This document shows positions 21,701-32,611 of a stretch of DNA of 64,000 nucleotides, piece by piece. A program made the translations under genes and the position numbers. The notes under the pieces are model-generated. The model was not told where the DNA came from. It did no database searches and saw nothing but the letters and a program-made list of their open reading frames with translations. Source of the DNA: Imbricaverruca yamaguchii (Eukaryota > Arthropoda > Thecostraca > Neoverrucidae); NCBI GenBank assembly GCA_034440575.1, contig JAOTOL010001210.1, forward strand, positions 1-64,000, given 5' to 3'. The stretch's first letter is position 1. Each line of letters begins with the position of its first letter.

Positions 21701-23260
21701 CATGTGGCGTGTGCCACATGCTGCGACTATGCCACCAGGTCGTCTGTAGGCGTTCCTGTCAGTCGTGCCGTTCCACCGCCGCCGCCCGGACCGCCTTCAA
21801 GAGGGTGTCCCTCTGTCGCTCGACGAGATCGCTGGCCTGTGTACAGAGGCGTGCCCGCGAAGCCAGGGGACCTGCCCTTCCCTTCTCCCAACCCTTAGCA
21901 AAGAAAAAGGTTTCAGGATAAAGACATATACGTTGAAATTACTTCAAGCGATGACATGTGCCAATTTCCAGTTTTCAACCTGGATGGGGTCGGGTATAGG
22001 CAGACCCATTCATTAGCAAAATCTTAGTCGCGCCATTGGTCCAGCCCCCGTGAGAAAATGCTGGATGCGCCTCTGCGTATAGTGACAGTGGTGTGTCTCT
22101 ATGACAGACTTGGCGCGCGGTACAAAGTTCATCTCTCGTTCATACAAAGCTCCCGAAACTCGGCCTAAGTCAGATTGGTAGCATTATCCAGAGTCATAGA
22201 TAGTGTGTAGCCCAAAGCAGCGAACATATTCTTAAGTTCCCGTGCGATGACCTTGGGGTGGTATATTTCAACACACAGACCTCAACCCACCTGGAGTTTT
22301 TGTTTACTGACACCAGGAGTGGTTTACCGTCGGAAAACCTCCGCAGAGGTCAATACTCAAGTGCTACCACAATCCAGATTGTATTCAATGGCTGCAATCA
22401 GACCTGGCGGCTTCTCTGCTGACAGCCTTGCAAGCAAGCCGCATCACTACGTCATGATGTAGCTAACCTCTCTGTTTCCATTTCAACATCAAACCACAAC
22501 GCCTTGTTGGAAAACTGCCGTCTTATTCCACGAAGCTTTGGTGACCTTTGTGAACCATTTGTAGCGCCGGCTTTGAGCTCGAGAATGGAGACGCCAGGAT
22601 GTGGGAAATGTGTCGGTACTGGAGTTGGAATTGTATGGACAGCATTGCGACGCTTTTATTTCAGGTATGGTGTTCCCTGTAATCAATTATTTACGCAAAA
22701 CATTGTACATCTGATTGACGAAATAGTACTGTAGCTATGTAGACGTATGTGTACGTCACGAAGACATACACCAGAACACATTATCCCAATCAGATGTACA
22801 TAATGATTACATTTTAAATGTAAGCAGGAATGCATTTTAGCAAAATTATTGGGGTTGATGATGCTTTACAATGGCATGATTGATGAGGTAAGGGGCAAAA
22901 TGGCAAACAAACCATTTCATTCGATATACGCATATATTGCTGCCTAATAATTTGTTCTGTTCACAATATAGTTCTGCAAGTTCTTCCAATAAATTCAATC
23001 CGAGATCCAGTCGAAGTAAAATCGACCTTGATTTTTAATCTGGTTCGTCAATAAGACGAACGGAATTTCGGAGGTGTCTACCGCAGTCAGAGATACATAC
23101 AAAGAGGCCGGTGTAAGCATGTCGCAGTCAGGTGGAGGCTGAACGTCGAATTATTTATGCACATATTCAATTTAGATGCGAAGCTTACAAAAGAAGCCAT
23201 ATTGGAGTAGCCTCGGAATCCAAGCACCTATAATTTCCATATCATGGAGTTGGCCATCTT
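18740..23260. other. Long gene-poor stretch
   Basis: No coding sequence of known type is visible. G10 lies at about 19109-19118. GTCCCCTGGATCTGCCTCTG at 19148-19167 and GCTGGATGCGCCTCTG at about 22060-22075 resemble one end of CAGNGGCGGATCCAG-type hAT elements. Moderately GC-rich patches occur at 19.5-19.7 kb, 20.9-21.1 kb and 21.6-21.9 kb with short open frames on several strands; none shows a family motif. Confidence 0.35.
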
Positions 23261-23264
23261 CTGT

Positions 23265-23425
23265 TTATTGTTTATTGGGCGATCCACAACGCACTATATG
23301 CACATTCACGGCTAATGGCGCCGCCCACACTGTTTCGCCGGTGGGCCGTGGGATTGAGAAATGTCCGGAACGGTGCGAGTGTCGAACCCAGGACCTAGTC
23401 ACCAATTCTCGACCGGTCCCAGAAT
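23265..23425 (-). mobile_element. tRNA-derived SINE, copy 3 (minus strand)
   Basis: Read on the minus strand, the B box GGTTCGACACT is followed by the shared core (GGACATTTCTCAATCC, GAAACAGTGTGG) and the tail ending CGCCCAATAAACAATAAAC. The A-box side of the head is degraded or truncated. Confidence 0.8.
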
Positions 23426-23504
23426 TCATCGAATTATTTGAAGTTATGCCCGTTGTATAGATACGCCTGTCGGCATCGTACATATTTTTTACACGGTTCG
23501 GCAT

Positions 23505-25640
23505 GTTATAAAATTGTCAGGCGTCATGAGCGGACATAATACCACAGGCACCGCTCTGGTGGAGGGCTTGTGAAGGAACGCCAATAGAGAGGGCTTGCTA
23601 TAATTAAAGCCATCTTCTAGTTCCTAGAGGAGGTGCAAGCTACTTCCAATGGCCCAATTTGAACAAGAGTGAAAGAACAACTCCCTTATTATGTGTAGTT
23701 CGTTTTATTATCAAATCATTTTATTCCGTCACTTTACCCTTAAAGTGAAATAAGAGCAAATGCCCACTCAACATTGTTGTAATAAAGCACATCATACGTC
23801 CTCTGTGTGATGTGCTGACAATTTCCAATGTCCTTAACTAAACGGGAATCGATTTTGCTACATTTTGATGTAATCTTGAATAAGTTCTATGGTGGTTTAA
23901 CTCTGTCCATTTTGCACTCAGTTCCCGGATTTGTGTCTGAAGAATGCCACATTGTATTCCTTAAATTGCATATCGGATGCTCTACATTAGTGAATTCATT
24001 TCCAATTTTGTAAAAAACGGAATAAAATCTGTTGTCTTCTGATATGACACTCGAATACTTTTATACAATTGTTTTTGTCACTGCCATTTGCACCTTTTCA
24101 CACGAAGCTTTCCGGCATTATTGTGGCTCTGGCATGGCTCGTTGCACAAGTGCCCACAGTTGTTGCCCCGAGGGTCCATAGGGCCGCCGAGCGGCGACAT
24201 GACAAAAAAACGAAGTTCCAGCCATGAACAATGCTAAGCAACATGCTTCCACGCTAAAATTGTGTGGGAGAAATTCACGGTTGCAGATGCATTTCTTCCA
24301 TTCTACACCCATAAGCGTAATGTTCCTAACCAATATCTAGAAAACCTCTAGGCATAAACTCCAATGGTGGCGGAAATCATGCCAGGCACATCGCCTATCG
24401 TTTCAAATATGAAAATGTGCCTGTAAATTTGGCATTGGAGCCCAATGACGGTCAGACAAGGTTCGGGTCGCGGGACGGGTCGCGGGACGGGTCGCGGGAC
24501 GGGTCGCGGGACGGGTCGCGGGACCGTCGGGGACGGGTCGGGGACGGGTCGCGGGACCGTCGGGGACGGGTCGGGGACGGGTCGGGGACGGGTCGGGGGA
24601 CGGGTCGGGGACGGGTCGCGGGACGGGTCGTGGCACGGTCGGGGACGGGTCGCGTGACGGGTCGCGGGACGGTCGGGGACGGGTCGGGGACGGGTCGCGG
24701 GACGGGTCGCGGGACGGTCGGGGACGGGTCGCGGGACGGTCGGGGGACGGGTCGCGGGACGGGTTGCGGGACGGGTCGCGTGACGGGTCTCGGGACGGTC
24801 GCGGGATGGGTCGCGGGACGGTCGGGGACGGGTCGGGGACGGGTCGGGGGACGGGTCGGGGACGGGTCGGGGACGGGTCGGGGACGGGTCGGGGACGGGT
24901 CGCGGGACGGGTCGGGGACGGGTCGGGGACGGGTCGGGGACGGGTCGCGGGACGGGTCGCGGGACGGGCGCGGGACGGTCGCGGGATGGGTCGCGGGACG
25001 GTCGCGGGACGGGCCGGGGACGGGTCGCGGGACGGGTCGGGGACGGGTCGCGGGACGGGCCGGGGACGGGTCGGGGACGGGTCGCGGGACGGTCGGGGAC
25101 GGGTCGCGGGACGGTCGGGGGACGGGTCGCGGGACGGGTTGCGGGACGGGTCGCGTGACGGGTCTCGGGACGGTCGCGGGATGGGTCGCGGGACGGTCGG
25201 GGACGGGTCGGGGACGGGTCGGGGGACGGGTCGGGGACGGGTCGGGGACGGGTCGGGGACGGGTCGCGGGACGGGTCGCGGCACGGTCGGGGACGGGTCG
25301 CGTAACGTGGACGTCGCCGCCGGCCGGCCGCCGTCTATGGTGCGGGACACTATTTCCAGAGGACAATACGCAAAGCAACAATGTGCCCAATATATCGCTG
25401 CAAGTGGCAATGACATTTGCGTCTGAAAGTAGGCTAACTTTCCTGAATGCACTTCGCACAAAATTTGATGGAGGCAGAGTATCATAAATTGTAACTATGC
25501 TCTTCGCGCACACACTCGTGTGCATCCAGGTGTGCTTGTCGCGGGCGCATACTTCAGAGCTCTTGAATGGCATCAGGGACCTGGAGATCCCCGACATCCG
25601 CATTAACATTGGGGTTGAAGCCTAAAGACTGGCTATTTCG
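23505..25640. repeat. Unknown dispersed repeat, copy 1 (carries the GC satellite)
   Basis: This stretch matches 57065-58420 in the same order and orientation. Shared landmarks are ATGAGCGG then CACCGCTCTG near its start, the block around TGTTCTACATTAG/TGCTCTACATTAG, GAAGCTT..GGCATTATT, AATTCACGGTTG, TTGGCATTGG, AATATATC..TGCAAGTGGCA, TTCTTCGCGCACA/CTCTTCGCGCACA and GGAGATCCCCGA near its end. No protein, LTR or terminal inverted repeat is recognised in either copy, so the type of repeat is unknown. It could be a long non-autonomous transposon or an old segmental duplication. Confidence 0.75.
24460..25306. repeat. GC-rich satellite (GGGACGGGTCGC / GGGACGGGTCGG)n
   Basis: About 850 bp consist almost only of 10-13-bp units of the GGGACGGGTCG type. 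A larger period is also present: the block with GGGTTGCGGG at 24761 recurs at 25136, 375 bp later, with the same order of variants around it. The array keeps several frames open on both strands (Arg/Gly-rich and Arg/Pro-rich ORFs up to 385 codons), which I regard as artefacts of repeat phase, not genes. Confidence 0.95.
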
Positions 25641-26067
25641 TAATATCACTCATGGAGCAACTGCGTAAGACAATCGAACTCATTCACTTTTGCTTTTGGA
25701 AGGACACAAGAGATAGTCAGGGCACAGTCAGGAACATCACATAAATTGTTGTATTTGCGGACAATCAGTAGAGATAGGGTGAAAGCAGCAGAAAGCTATG
25801 GATAAGCTTACTGGCAATCAGGCAGATGTAGATCCTAAGTCGGATAATCGACGAGCATAATCCTCAGTGAACTTCTGGGTGAACTTTAAATCGTCCCGTT
25901 ATTTTTTATAGCACCGTGTGGGGTAAAGGTATGGAACTACAGGCAATGTGCTTATGAAAGCAATCGATATCCTCCCTAAACATGCATAGCTGGGTTTCTC
26001 ACTATGCGGACACGGAAGCTTCCAATTGCAAAGGTCATCAATTATTCGTGGCCCACAGCCACAACAG
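25641..26067. other. No feature recognised
   Basis: Unique sequence between the dispersed repeat and the next minisatellite, with only short chance ORFs. Confidence 0.4.
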
Positions 26068-26640
26068 TGTTTTTTTGGGGGCACGTCCTGCACATCTCTA
26101 TTAATTGTATTTGGGAGTTGCCTGGTACAGCTCTGGCTGTGACTGCCTTTTTGGGGCACGTCTGGCACATCTGCGTTAGCGGGACGTTGGAGTGGGCCGG
26201 TACGGCTCTGGCTGTGACTGCCCTTTCTTGTGGGGAGGGGTGCACGTCTAGCACATCTGCGTTAGCGAGACGTTGGAGTGGACCGGTACGGTTCTGGCTA
26301 TGACTGCCTATTTTGGGCACGTTTGGCACATCTGCGTTAGCGGGACGTTGGAGTGGGCTGGTGCGGCTCTGGTTGTGACTGCCTTTGGGGGGAGGGGCAC
26401 GTCTGGCACATCTGCGTTAGCGGGACGTTGGAGTGGGCTGGTGAAGCTCTGGTTGTGACTGCCTTTTTTTTTGGGGGGGGGGGGGGGGGAGGGGGCACGT
26501 CTGGCACATCTGCGTTAGCGGGACGTTGGAGTGGGCCGGTACGGCTCTGGCTGTGACTGCCGTTTCGGGGCACGTCTGACATTAGCGGGACGTTGGAGTG
26601 GGCAGGTGGCAGCGTGAGCGGCGCTGGCTGTGGCCGCCTT
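26068..26640. repeat. Minisatellite of ~75-99-bp units (seven)
   Basis: Each unit has a variable G/T run, then GGCACGTCTGGCACATCTGC, GTTAGCGGGACGTTGGAGTG and GGCTCTGGCTGTGACTGCC. Units begin at about 26068, 26149, 26222, 26309, 26383, 26463 and 26562. Length differences come mainly from the T/G homopolymer at each unit start, the longest being a T9G17-like run at about 26464-26489. First and last units are the most diverged, as usual for tandem arrays. Confidence 0.9.
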
Positions 26641-28429
26641 TTTCTGCTGTCCGGCGGGCCATAGCCGGCATGTGGTGGGCCGACGCCAGCGCCGGTGATG
26701 AATGGCACCCTGCGGCGCTCTCAGCGCGTGAGCCGACTGGCCGCTTACTGGGGTGTTGGCTGTGAGATGGGTCCATATGAAAATAAACACAGGGCGAATG
26801 ATGGATCACGTGCGGATGAATGCGGTTACCTCTATACACGTATGCTGATGCCAGCGGATGCAGGGAGTGATAGCCTCCTGTGAGGTGACGGACTGATTAT
26901 TTGGGAATCCAGAGAGGCATCAATGTAGGAAAAGATAGACAGCATGAATAGCAATTGCGTTCAATGATTTCTGATTAGAATACGTACATAGTGCAAGAGT
27001 TTCAATTGAAATACAGCAGGTACGGGAGTATGGGATGGAACATATGTCACACACCACTATGAACGTGTACCAAGTACAGCAACAAGCTAGCTTTGACATT
27101 GGGCTCATACCAAATACAAAAACACCACCACTTTGCTCTTCAAAATTGATATGTCTGTGCCTGACACGACTGAGATTCATGCAGACCCATCGGAACTTGT
27201 TGGGAAATTTTATTTCGCTTCGAGTGGATCGGCGCCCCAACAGCCGAGCGCATTGAGTGGTTGCGACATCGCCCAGCTACTCCCGCCAGGGACCAAAGCA
27301 ATTCCGCTACACCGCGTAAGCCGGCTTGTGTACATCGGGCGGAGTCCGCGGCGGAATGGTGCCCCCGGCGGCGCCCGGCTATTCACGGCGAGTTGTCGGA
27401 TCGTCGCACTACAGAGCTATTCCAGAGTAAATCGTTGAAGTTCGGTTGGCGGATAATTCTGGGGATGTTTGAATATTATGTTTACAAGTTCTGAGTCTTT
27501 CTCTTTTTGGTTAACTTTGTATGATTGATGCCGTATTTGGTCTCATCACAGCCTGAAAACATTATTGCCAAAAATAAATCCAATTCTTTGTGGGCCCAAT
27601 GGGAGAACGTGGCAGTTACAATTGTGCCGTATGCCAAGGGAGTTGCCACGAGCCTTGTTGGTGACGCCAAGCGACCCTCCTAAACAACGTGTCTGCACAC
27701 AACGGCAAAGGATTTAATTCATGAGGAAAAATTGTGGTGGTGACCACCCGCAATGTCACGTTGCCATAATGACAGTGGCTGTGCTAAAAATAAAATGGGA
27801 AGTGAAGAAGATAGCCAAGACGGCATAGCTTCCTTCTTTGTGTCCTGGGCTGTCAGACTAGCTGTTTGAAATCGCTGCTGACTTGTTCGTAGCTTCCTAT
27901 GTGAGACTATAGACAGCATGCGCCTTTGAACAATCCGTCACAATTATATAAATTTTCTTCAAATTAGCCTGCAGAACAGCGCGATTCAAGTTTAAAAGGT
28001 GCCCCTCACTACCCGCGTGCATAAATAAATAGTTGGAATTCATGCACCCTCATATCAGCTTCATGATCGTTTCCTGGTTTGTGTAGCCCTCCTCTGCCTG
28101 TCTCCCAAAGGAAGCGCTTGGGCACACACTGTATTGGATATTGCATATAACCCTCTCTGAATTTGCGTTTTCCTCTGCCCGGATTTTAATATCTGCCCGA
28201 TCTTCATTCTGTCACCAAGGTCTGTCGCCAGCGAGTCCGCGAGAGTGACGATCCGAGAAACTTCTTCCAGATGCGAAGAGCTGGAACCTCCACGATTTTT
28301 CTGTTCCGCACGTCCCGCTTTCTATCTGGATTTCTTTTTATTTACTTCACTATTTGTCAAGAAATTCTTTCCAGAGAGATTAGCAGTAGGAGCATGAATC
28401 TCAACTTCCTGAAGGTATCAACAACATAT

Positions 28430-28430
<1 letters not shown>
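26641..28430. other. Intergenic, no gene recognised
   Basis: A GC-richer patch at 27.22-27.40 kb is open on the plus strand in two frames but shows no family motif and no convincing splice sites. The rest is unique AT-rich sequence. Confidence 0.35.
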
Positions 28431-28433
<3 letters not shown>

Positions 28434-28473
<40 letters not shown>

Positions 28474-28474
28474 C

Positions 28475-28535
<61 letters not shown>

Positions 28536-28549
28536 TTTCTCTCCTCTGC

Positions 28550-28605
<56 letters not shown>

Positions 28606-28616
28606 GCAGAGGAGAG
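28434..28616. repeat. Three (TA)n arrays nested in inverted repeats
   Basis: (TA)n tracts lie at about 28434-28469, 28480-28530 and 28553-28600. CTCTCCTCTGCTTCAT at 28539-28554 is the exact reverse complement of 28601-28616, so the third tract is the loop side of a perfect 16-bp hairpin stem. GAAACTTA at 28470-28477 pairs with TAAGTTTC at 28532-28539 around the second tract. Confidence 0.9.
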
Positions 28617-28798
28617 TAAATTCGAAGAACCTCTTAGAACAAGGACCTTGTTTGGCCTAATTTAGCAGGATTTCCTTATCGCGAATCATGGAAAATTCGG
28701 ATTTACGCAGTAATAGTGAAAATCTGATACGCTTTCCCTCAATCGAAACGTCTTGCATTGGTTTGAACGAGTTTTTGCACCTTCTTAATTGTTCTCTG

Positions 28799-28969
28799 TT
28801 TGTTTATTGGGTGGTTCTCGACGCACTTTATGCACGATTACGTGGCGCCGACCACACTGTTTCGCCCGTAGGCCCCGGGATTGGGAAATGTCCCGAGCGG
28901 AGCCAGTGTTGAAACCGAGACCTTCGGTACCCAGAGCTCAACACCTCAACCTCTCGGCAACCCCCTCCC
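28799..28969 (-). mobile_element. tRNA-derived SINE, copy 4 (full-length, minus strand)
   Basis: On the minus strand the head carries an A box TTGCCGAGAGG and a B box GGTTTCAACACT, then the shared core (GGACATTTCCCAATCC, GAAACAGTGTGG) and the tail ACCACCCAATAAACAAACAG. It is the most complete copy here and fixes both ends of the family. Confidence 0.85.
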
Positions 28970-29266
28970 AGAACCTTCCTAATTGTCCAATTCCAAGTGA
29001 GAGATATTGTGAGCATGAAAAGTACGCTAATTTTGGAAAGCTTGTCGGAAGCAGAACGTCGTGAGCGTCGCCACTGGGACACATCATTCGAAGCTCGTGA
29101 AATGTCGCATTACGTCAATGGCGTTACATGACAAAAATCGCCCTGAAGACCAGAGGTGGGAAATGAAAGGACCGAAAGCCCAGTCACAAAGCCCGGTCAG
29201 GACCGGCGGCCTTTTTGGTCCGTCTGCGATGCATGCCAGCTTTTGCACGGGTTTGTCAGTTTTGTC

Positions 29267-29268
<2 letters not shown>

Positions 29269-29316
<48 letters not shown>
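29269..29316. repeat. (TA)n microsatellite
   Basis: A pure AT dinucleotide run of about 48 bp. Open frames through it (YIYIYI) are not coding. Confidence 0.95.
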
Positions 29317-29318
<2 letters not shown>

Positions 29319-29699
29319 TTAGGGTGACACCTATTTGCGAAAGTCTGAATTTGTATCGGGACGGGCGCGTTTCTGGCTCCATTCCGTGAAAAATATCGCA
29401 TGTAAAATATTTTGGAAATAAAACAATATCTAGAACTGCCTCAATACGGTCAAAGTATATTTTCTCGAAAAGTAGAAATTTTAGAACATGATGTTCTATG
29501 CCTCTAGCAAATAAAACATCACTTCTAGTTTACTCAAACTACTAATATTGACCCAAAACATATAACTGGACTTCATACTTTCCACTTTAGGTCCCCTTCA
29601 ACTTGAGTATTAGCCCCTCAAAGGGGGGGGGGGGGTATCATGGGCGCCCATCTCCCACTGATTGTTGCCTACTGTGCATAGGTCACAGTGGACTTGTGG

Positions 29700-31961
29700 G
29701 CGGCTGGGAAGTCACAGCGGTGCTTCTCGACCACTTTCGAGGAACTGCTTTTGGTCTTCACTCTTGGTAAGGGCCAAGTTAAAAAGACTACATCAACGCC
29801 AAACCGCGCCCCGCGAAGTCGTTGACGACTTGGAGGGCCTGGACTCGGCGGGATGCGGCGATAAAGGCTGGGTTCGTCGCACACTCCTCCGGATCTTTGA
29901 GCAGGAAGGCGGTGCTGATGGTCAGAACCTTGAAGAACTCCTTTGCTGTAGTCGTTGGCGGTTGTCGAACTTGGCCAATGTATTGTTGGCGACTGAGACG
30001 GTGGACAGGTCCACATTGATACGAGCGGGGAGATCCTCCGATCCTTCCTCTTCTTCCATCGCTTTAATCATCTCCTGCTTTGTCGCCAAGTCGATCCCCT
30101 CGGCGAAGATGGCCAGGGTGAGGAGACGCTAGCTCAAGTGCCATAAGTGCCTTGCGAAAACTGTCGCCGTCACCTTAACCACCGCTGAGTCCGGATAATA
30201 GACGGGGGCCCTGAGCAGCGCGAGGTCCGCGGCTGGGGCCGTTGCCGGAAGCGGCGCTTTGTACCAGGCCGTCATGTAGGTGGACACGACGAAGATGGTG
30301 AATCGCCGGATTCCAGCCGCTTCGCCTGACGACATCTGAAACTGCCCCCTGAACAGGAAGAGTTTGATGGCACGGGTGACCATTGCCATCCAGCGCGCGC
30401 GATGGAAGGCGCCGGGACGAGCGAACCGGGCACCCCGCTTATTCGGACTGCCCAGCACAATTACAGATAACTCCAGAAGCTCCTTGTAGTCGTCACGTGG
30501 ATGTTGACCGTCAAGGAGGAGGCTGAATTCGATCAGCAGGTCGTCGCGGGCGTCCTTCAGGGGCTGTGGCATGGCTCCATCCTCCAAGGGCTTCGCTTCG
30601 GTTTGATCGATGGAGTCCCGCTGGGCGGCGAATCGTTTGAACAGGATGTCAGGACCAGTAGTGGACCGAGGCACTCCGTGAATGCCTTCTCGCACACCAG
30701 TTCCAGAATGTGGTGGCGGGAAGCCATATGAAGCACTGTCTTCTCGAGTTTCTGCTCAATGAGAGAGCAAGCTCCTCCTGAGAGTCCTGTGCTTGAGGCG
30801 GTGGTGTCAAAAGAGATCCGTCCTTGATGTCCCAATCCTCGGGGGCAGAGAGAACAGCTTTCGCCATGGCGCGGCCGGTGCCATCGGGGAAGCTGGGCGC
30901 AGCCAGAAGCTTGTCGACGTTCTCCCCAGACACCAGAACTGGAAGGCGATCTTCAGCAGGGCCTCCGTCAGGCGCTGGTGCGATTTTCCCGTCCCAGCGA
31001 ACGGTCAGCGGCACAGTAGGATGGAAGCTGCCTTCATTTCCGCTGCTGCCATAGCACGGAACTTTGCTCGGTCGCGGCAGGATGATTCGCGGTTCAAGAC
31101 CAGCTCCTTAGGGTCGTGGCCCAAGCTCCTCGCAGCCTCCGACAGCAAACAAACAAAAAAACACCTCGGTCGGTAAGTTTCGTCCGATCCATCGCTACGG
31201 AGAGATCAGGGGTGATCATCTTTTTCGACGCTCGGAATCGCTTGGGCGGTAAAGGGGTCGTAGATGCTTCTGCATTCGATGTGGACGGGCCCGGAAGAGA
31301 GAGAGAGAGAGAGAGAGAGCTCTTCCTCTTCTTCTCGGCGACGCCGTCTCGGTGACCGAGTCAGGCTGCTTGCACATGAGCTGTAGCTCGATGCCAGTTC
31401 GACGAGTTCTTCTCGGTTCTCTCTGTTCGCCCTTTCATCATCTTGCTGGCGACTCCTTTCGGCTTCCTGTCTACTCGCACGCTCTTCCTCAGTGTGTAGC
31501 GTCATGTCACGTGTGGAGGAGATGCGTCCGCGCCGCACCTCGGTCCTTTGTCCCGTCAGGAACTCCCTGTCCTCTTTGATTGTGATCATCGACATCGCCT
31601 GTTCGGATGCGATGCCGAATAGGCGGTCGAGGGATGAGAGGAACTCGGCCTCGTTTCTGATTTAGGTCACAGTGCGCCGTTTCGAGTTCTTGTTCAGAGC
31701 CCGCCACTTCTCGTACATTCGGAGGACCTTGTCCCTTGCGCGTTGGCCTTTCTGCGTAGGAATATGGGACCGCGCCCAGAATTCCTGGACTGAGGCCACT
31801 GTCTCAGCGGTTGCTTCCTTGATCGGCTTCTTGACGTCAAGGTGAAGGTGGAAAAAGTGCTGAAGCGCCTGCTTTCCCGTAGGCAGCATACTTCCTGTGA
31901 TGCTGTGGTCCACGGTCCCCAGGAGACAGACTGCTGCTTTAGATCTTGTTGCTGAAGCCAT
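29700..31961 (-). pseudogene. Broken transposon gene, recurrent arthropod protein family, possible RNase H-like transposase
   Basis: The minus strand starts MASATRSK at 31961 and reads a first block to 31665, an in-frame TAA (31662-31664), then the same frame to 31206. Later blocks lie in other frames (31014-30649, 30835-30557, 30695-30129, about 30000-29790), so at least four frameshifts are needed. In order one sees a helical N-terminal block (QEFWARSHIPTQ, YEKWRALNKNSKR), EFLSSLDRLFGIASEQAMSM, MDRTKLTDRG, TVRWDGKIAP, FDTTASSTGLSGGAC, MASRHHILELV, TGPDILFKRF, FHRARWMA, KLFLFRGQFQMSS and LQVVNDFAG. From memory, this block order recurs in multi-copy uncharacterised proteins of arthropods. WDGK, FDTTAS and the RHH block followed by a late V-N-D-x-A-x-R-G block could be the D, D, C/H and E positions of an RNase H-fold transposase; that is inference. 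A (GA)n expansion (31289-31319) sits inside the gene. Confidence 0.7.
31289..31319. repeat. (GA)n microsatellite inside the transposon gene
   Basis: An uninterrupted GA run codes for Leu/Ser repeats on the minus strand and fits a post-insertion expansion. Confidence 0.9.
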
Positions 31962-32431
31962 TACGTCGTTTCAGAACTCATTGAAAAAAGAGAATGTAAC
32001 ACTGCTCGTGTTGGCAAAACTCGTCCCAACCTTATTCCACGGCAGCAGGAGAAAGAACAGTTGTTCTAAGTAGAAAATGTTCTATACACTTTTCCCTTTG
32101 ATCTTACTGCTAAACAAAGCCTTAAAATGGATATGTGTATATACAATTTTCTACTTAGAATAACATCTTATTTCTCCTTTGTTAATATTTGGATAAACTT
32201 GTGTGACATCCTGTATGATACCCAATTTTTAGTCTTCTGCATACCAGTGCGGAAGACTAAATCAACGACTGACCGTCCGTCTGTCTGTCTGTTTGTCCGT
32301 CTGTTTGTCTGTTATCATTTTTCAACTCAGAAACTACAACAGCTATGAAAACGAAAACTGCCATACTAATAAAATGTCATGAATACTTTTCGAGAACAAT
32401 TATAAACTTTGATCTCGTTGAGGCAGTTCTA

Positions 32432-32574
32432 ATTAATATTACATTATGAAAAATAATTTACCCACAATGTTTTTGGACGGAATAACACCGGAAACCCCCC
32501 CACCCCAAAAAAAAATACCAAAAAAAAAAAAACAAAAAAAAAAAAAACAAAAAAAATAAAATAATTTAAATTCT

Positions 32575-32611
<37 letters not shown>

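Larger units (their letters stand above)
29431..32431 (-). mobile_element. ~3.0 kb DNA transposon with ~45-bp terminal inverted repeats
   Basis: The left end (29431-29473) starts TAGAACTGCCTCAA and continues GGTCAAAGTATATTTTCTCG. The reverse complement of the right end (32386-32431) starts with the same 14 bases and continues GATCAAAGTTTATAATTG, then both read TCTCGAAAAGTA. The ends agree apart from a few substitutions and one gap of about 4 bases. Between them lies a minus-strand broken gene (29700-31961). No clear target site duplication is visible. A (TCTG)n-like stretch lies inside the right end at 32272-32311. The superfamily is unknown to me. Confidence 0.72.

Noticed and set aside
24403..25609. 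Long Arg/Gly- and Arg/Pro-rich ORFs (up to 385 codons) on both strands
   Set aside because: They are a consequence of the GGGACGGGTCG satellite having no stop codons in several frames; no non-repetitive domain is present.
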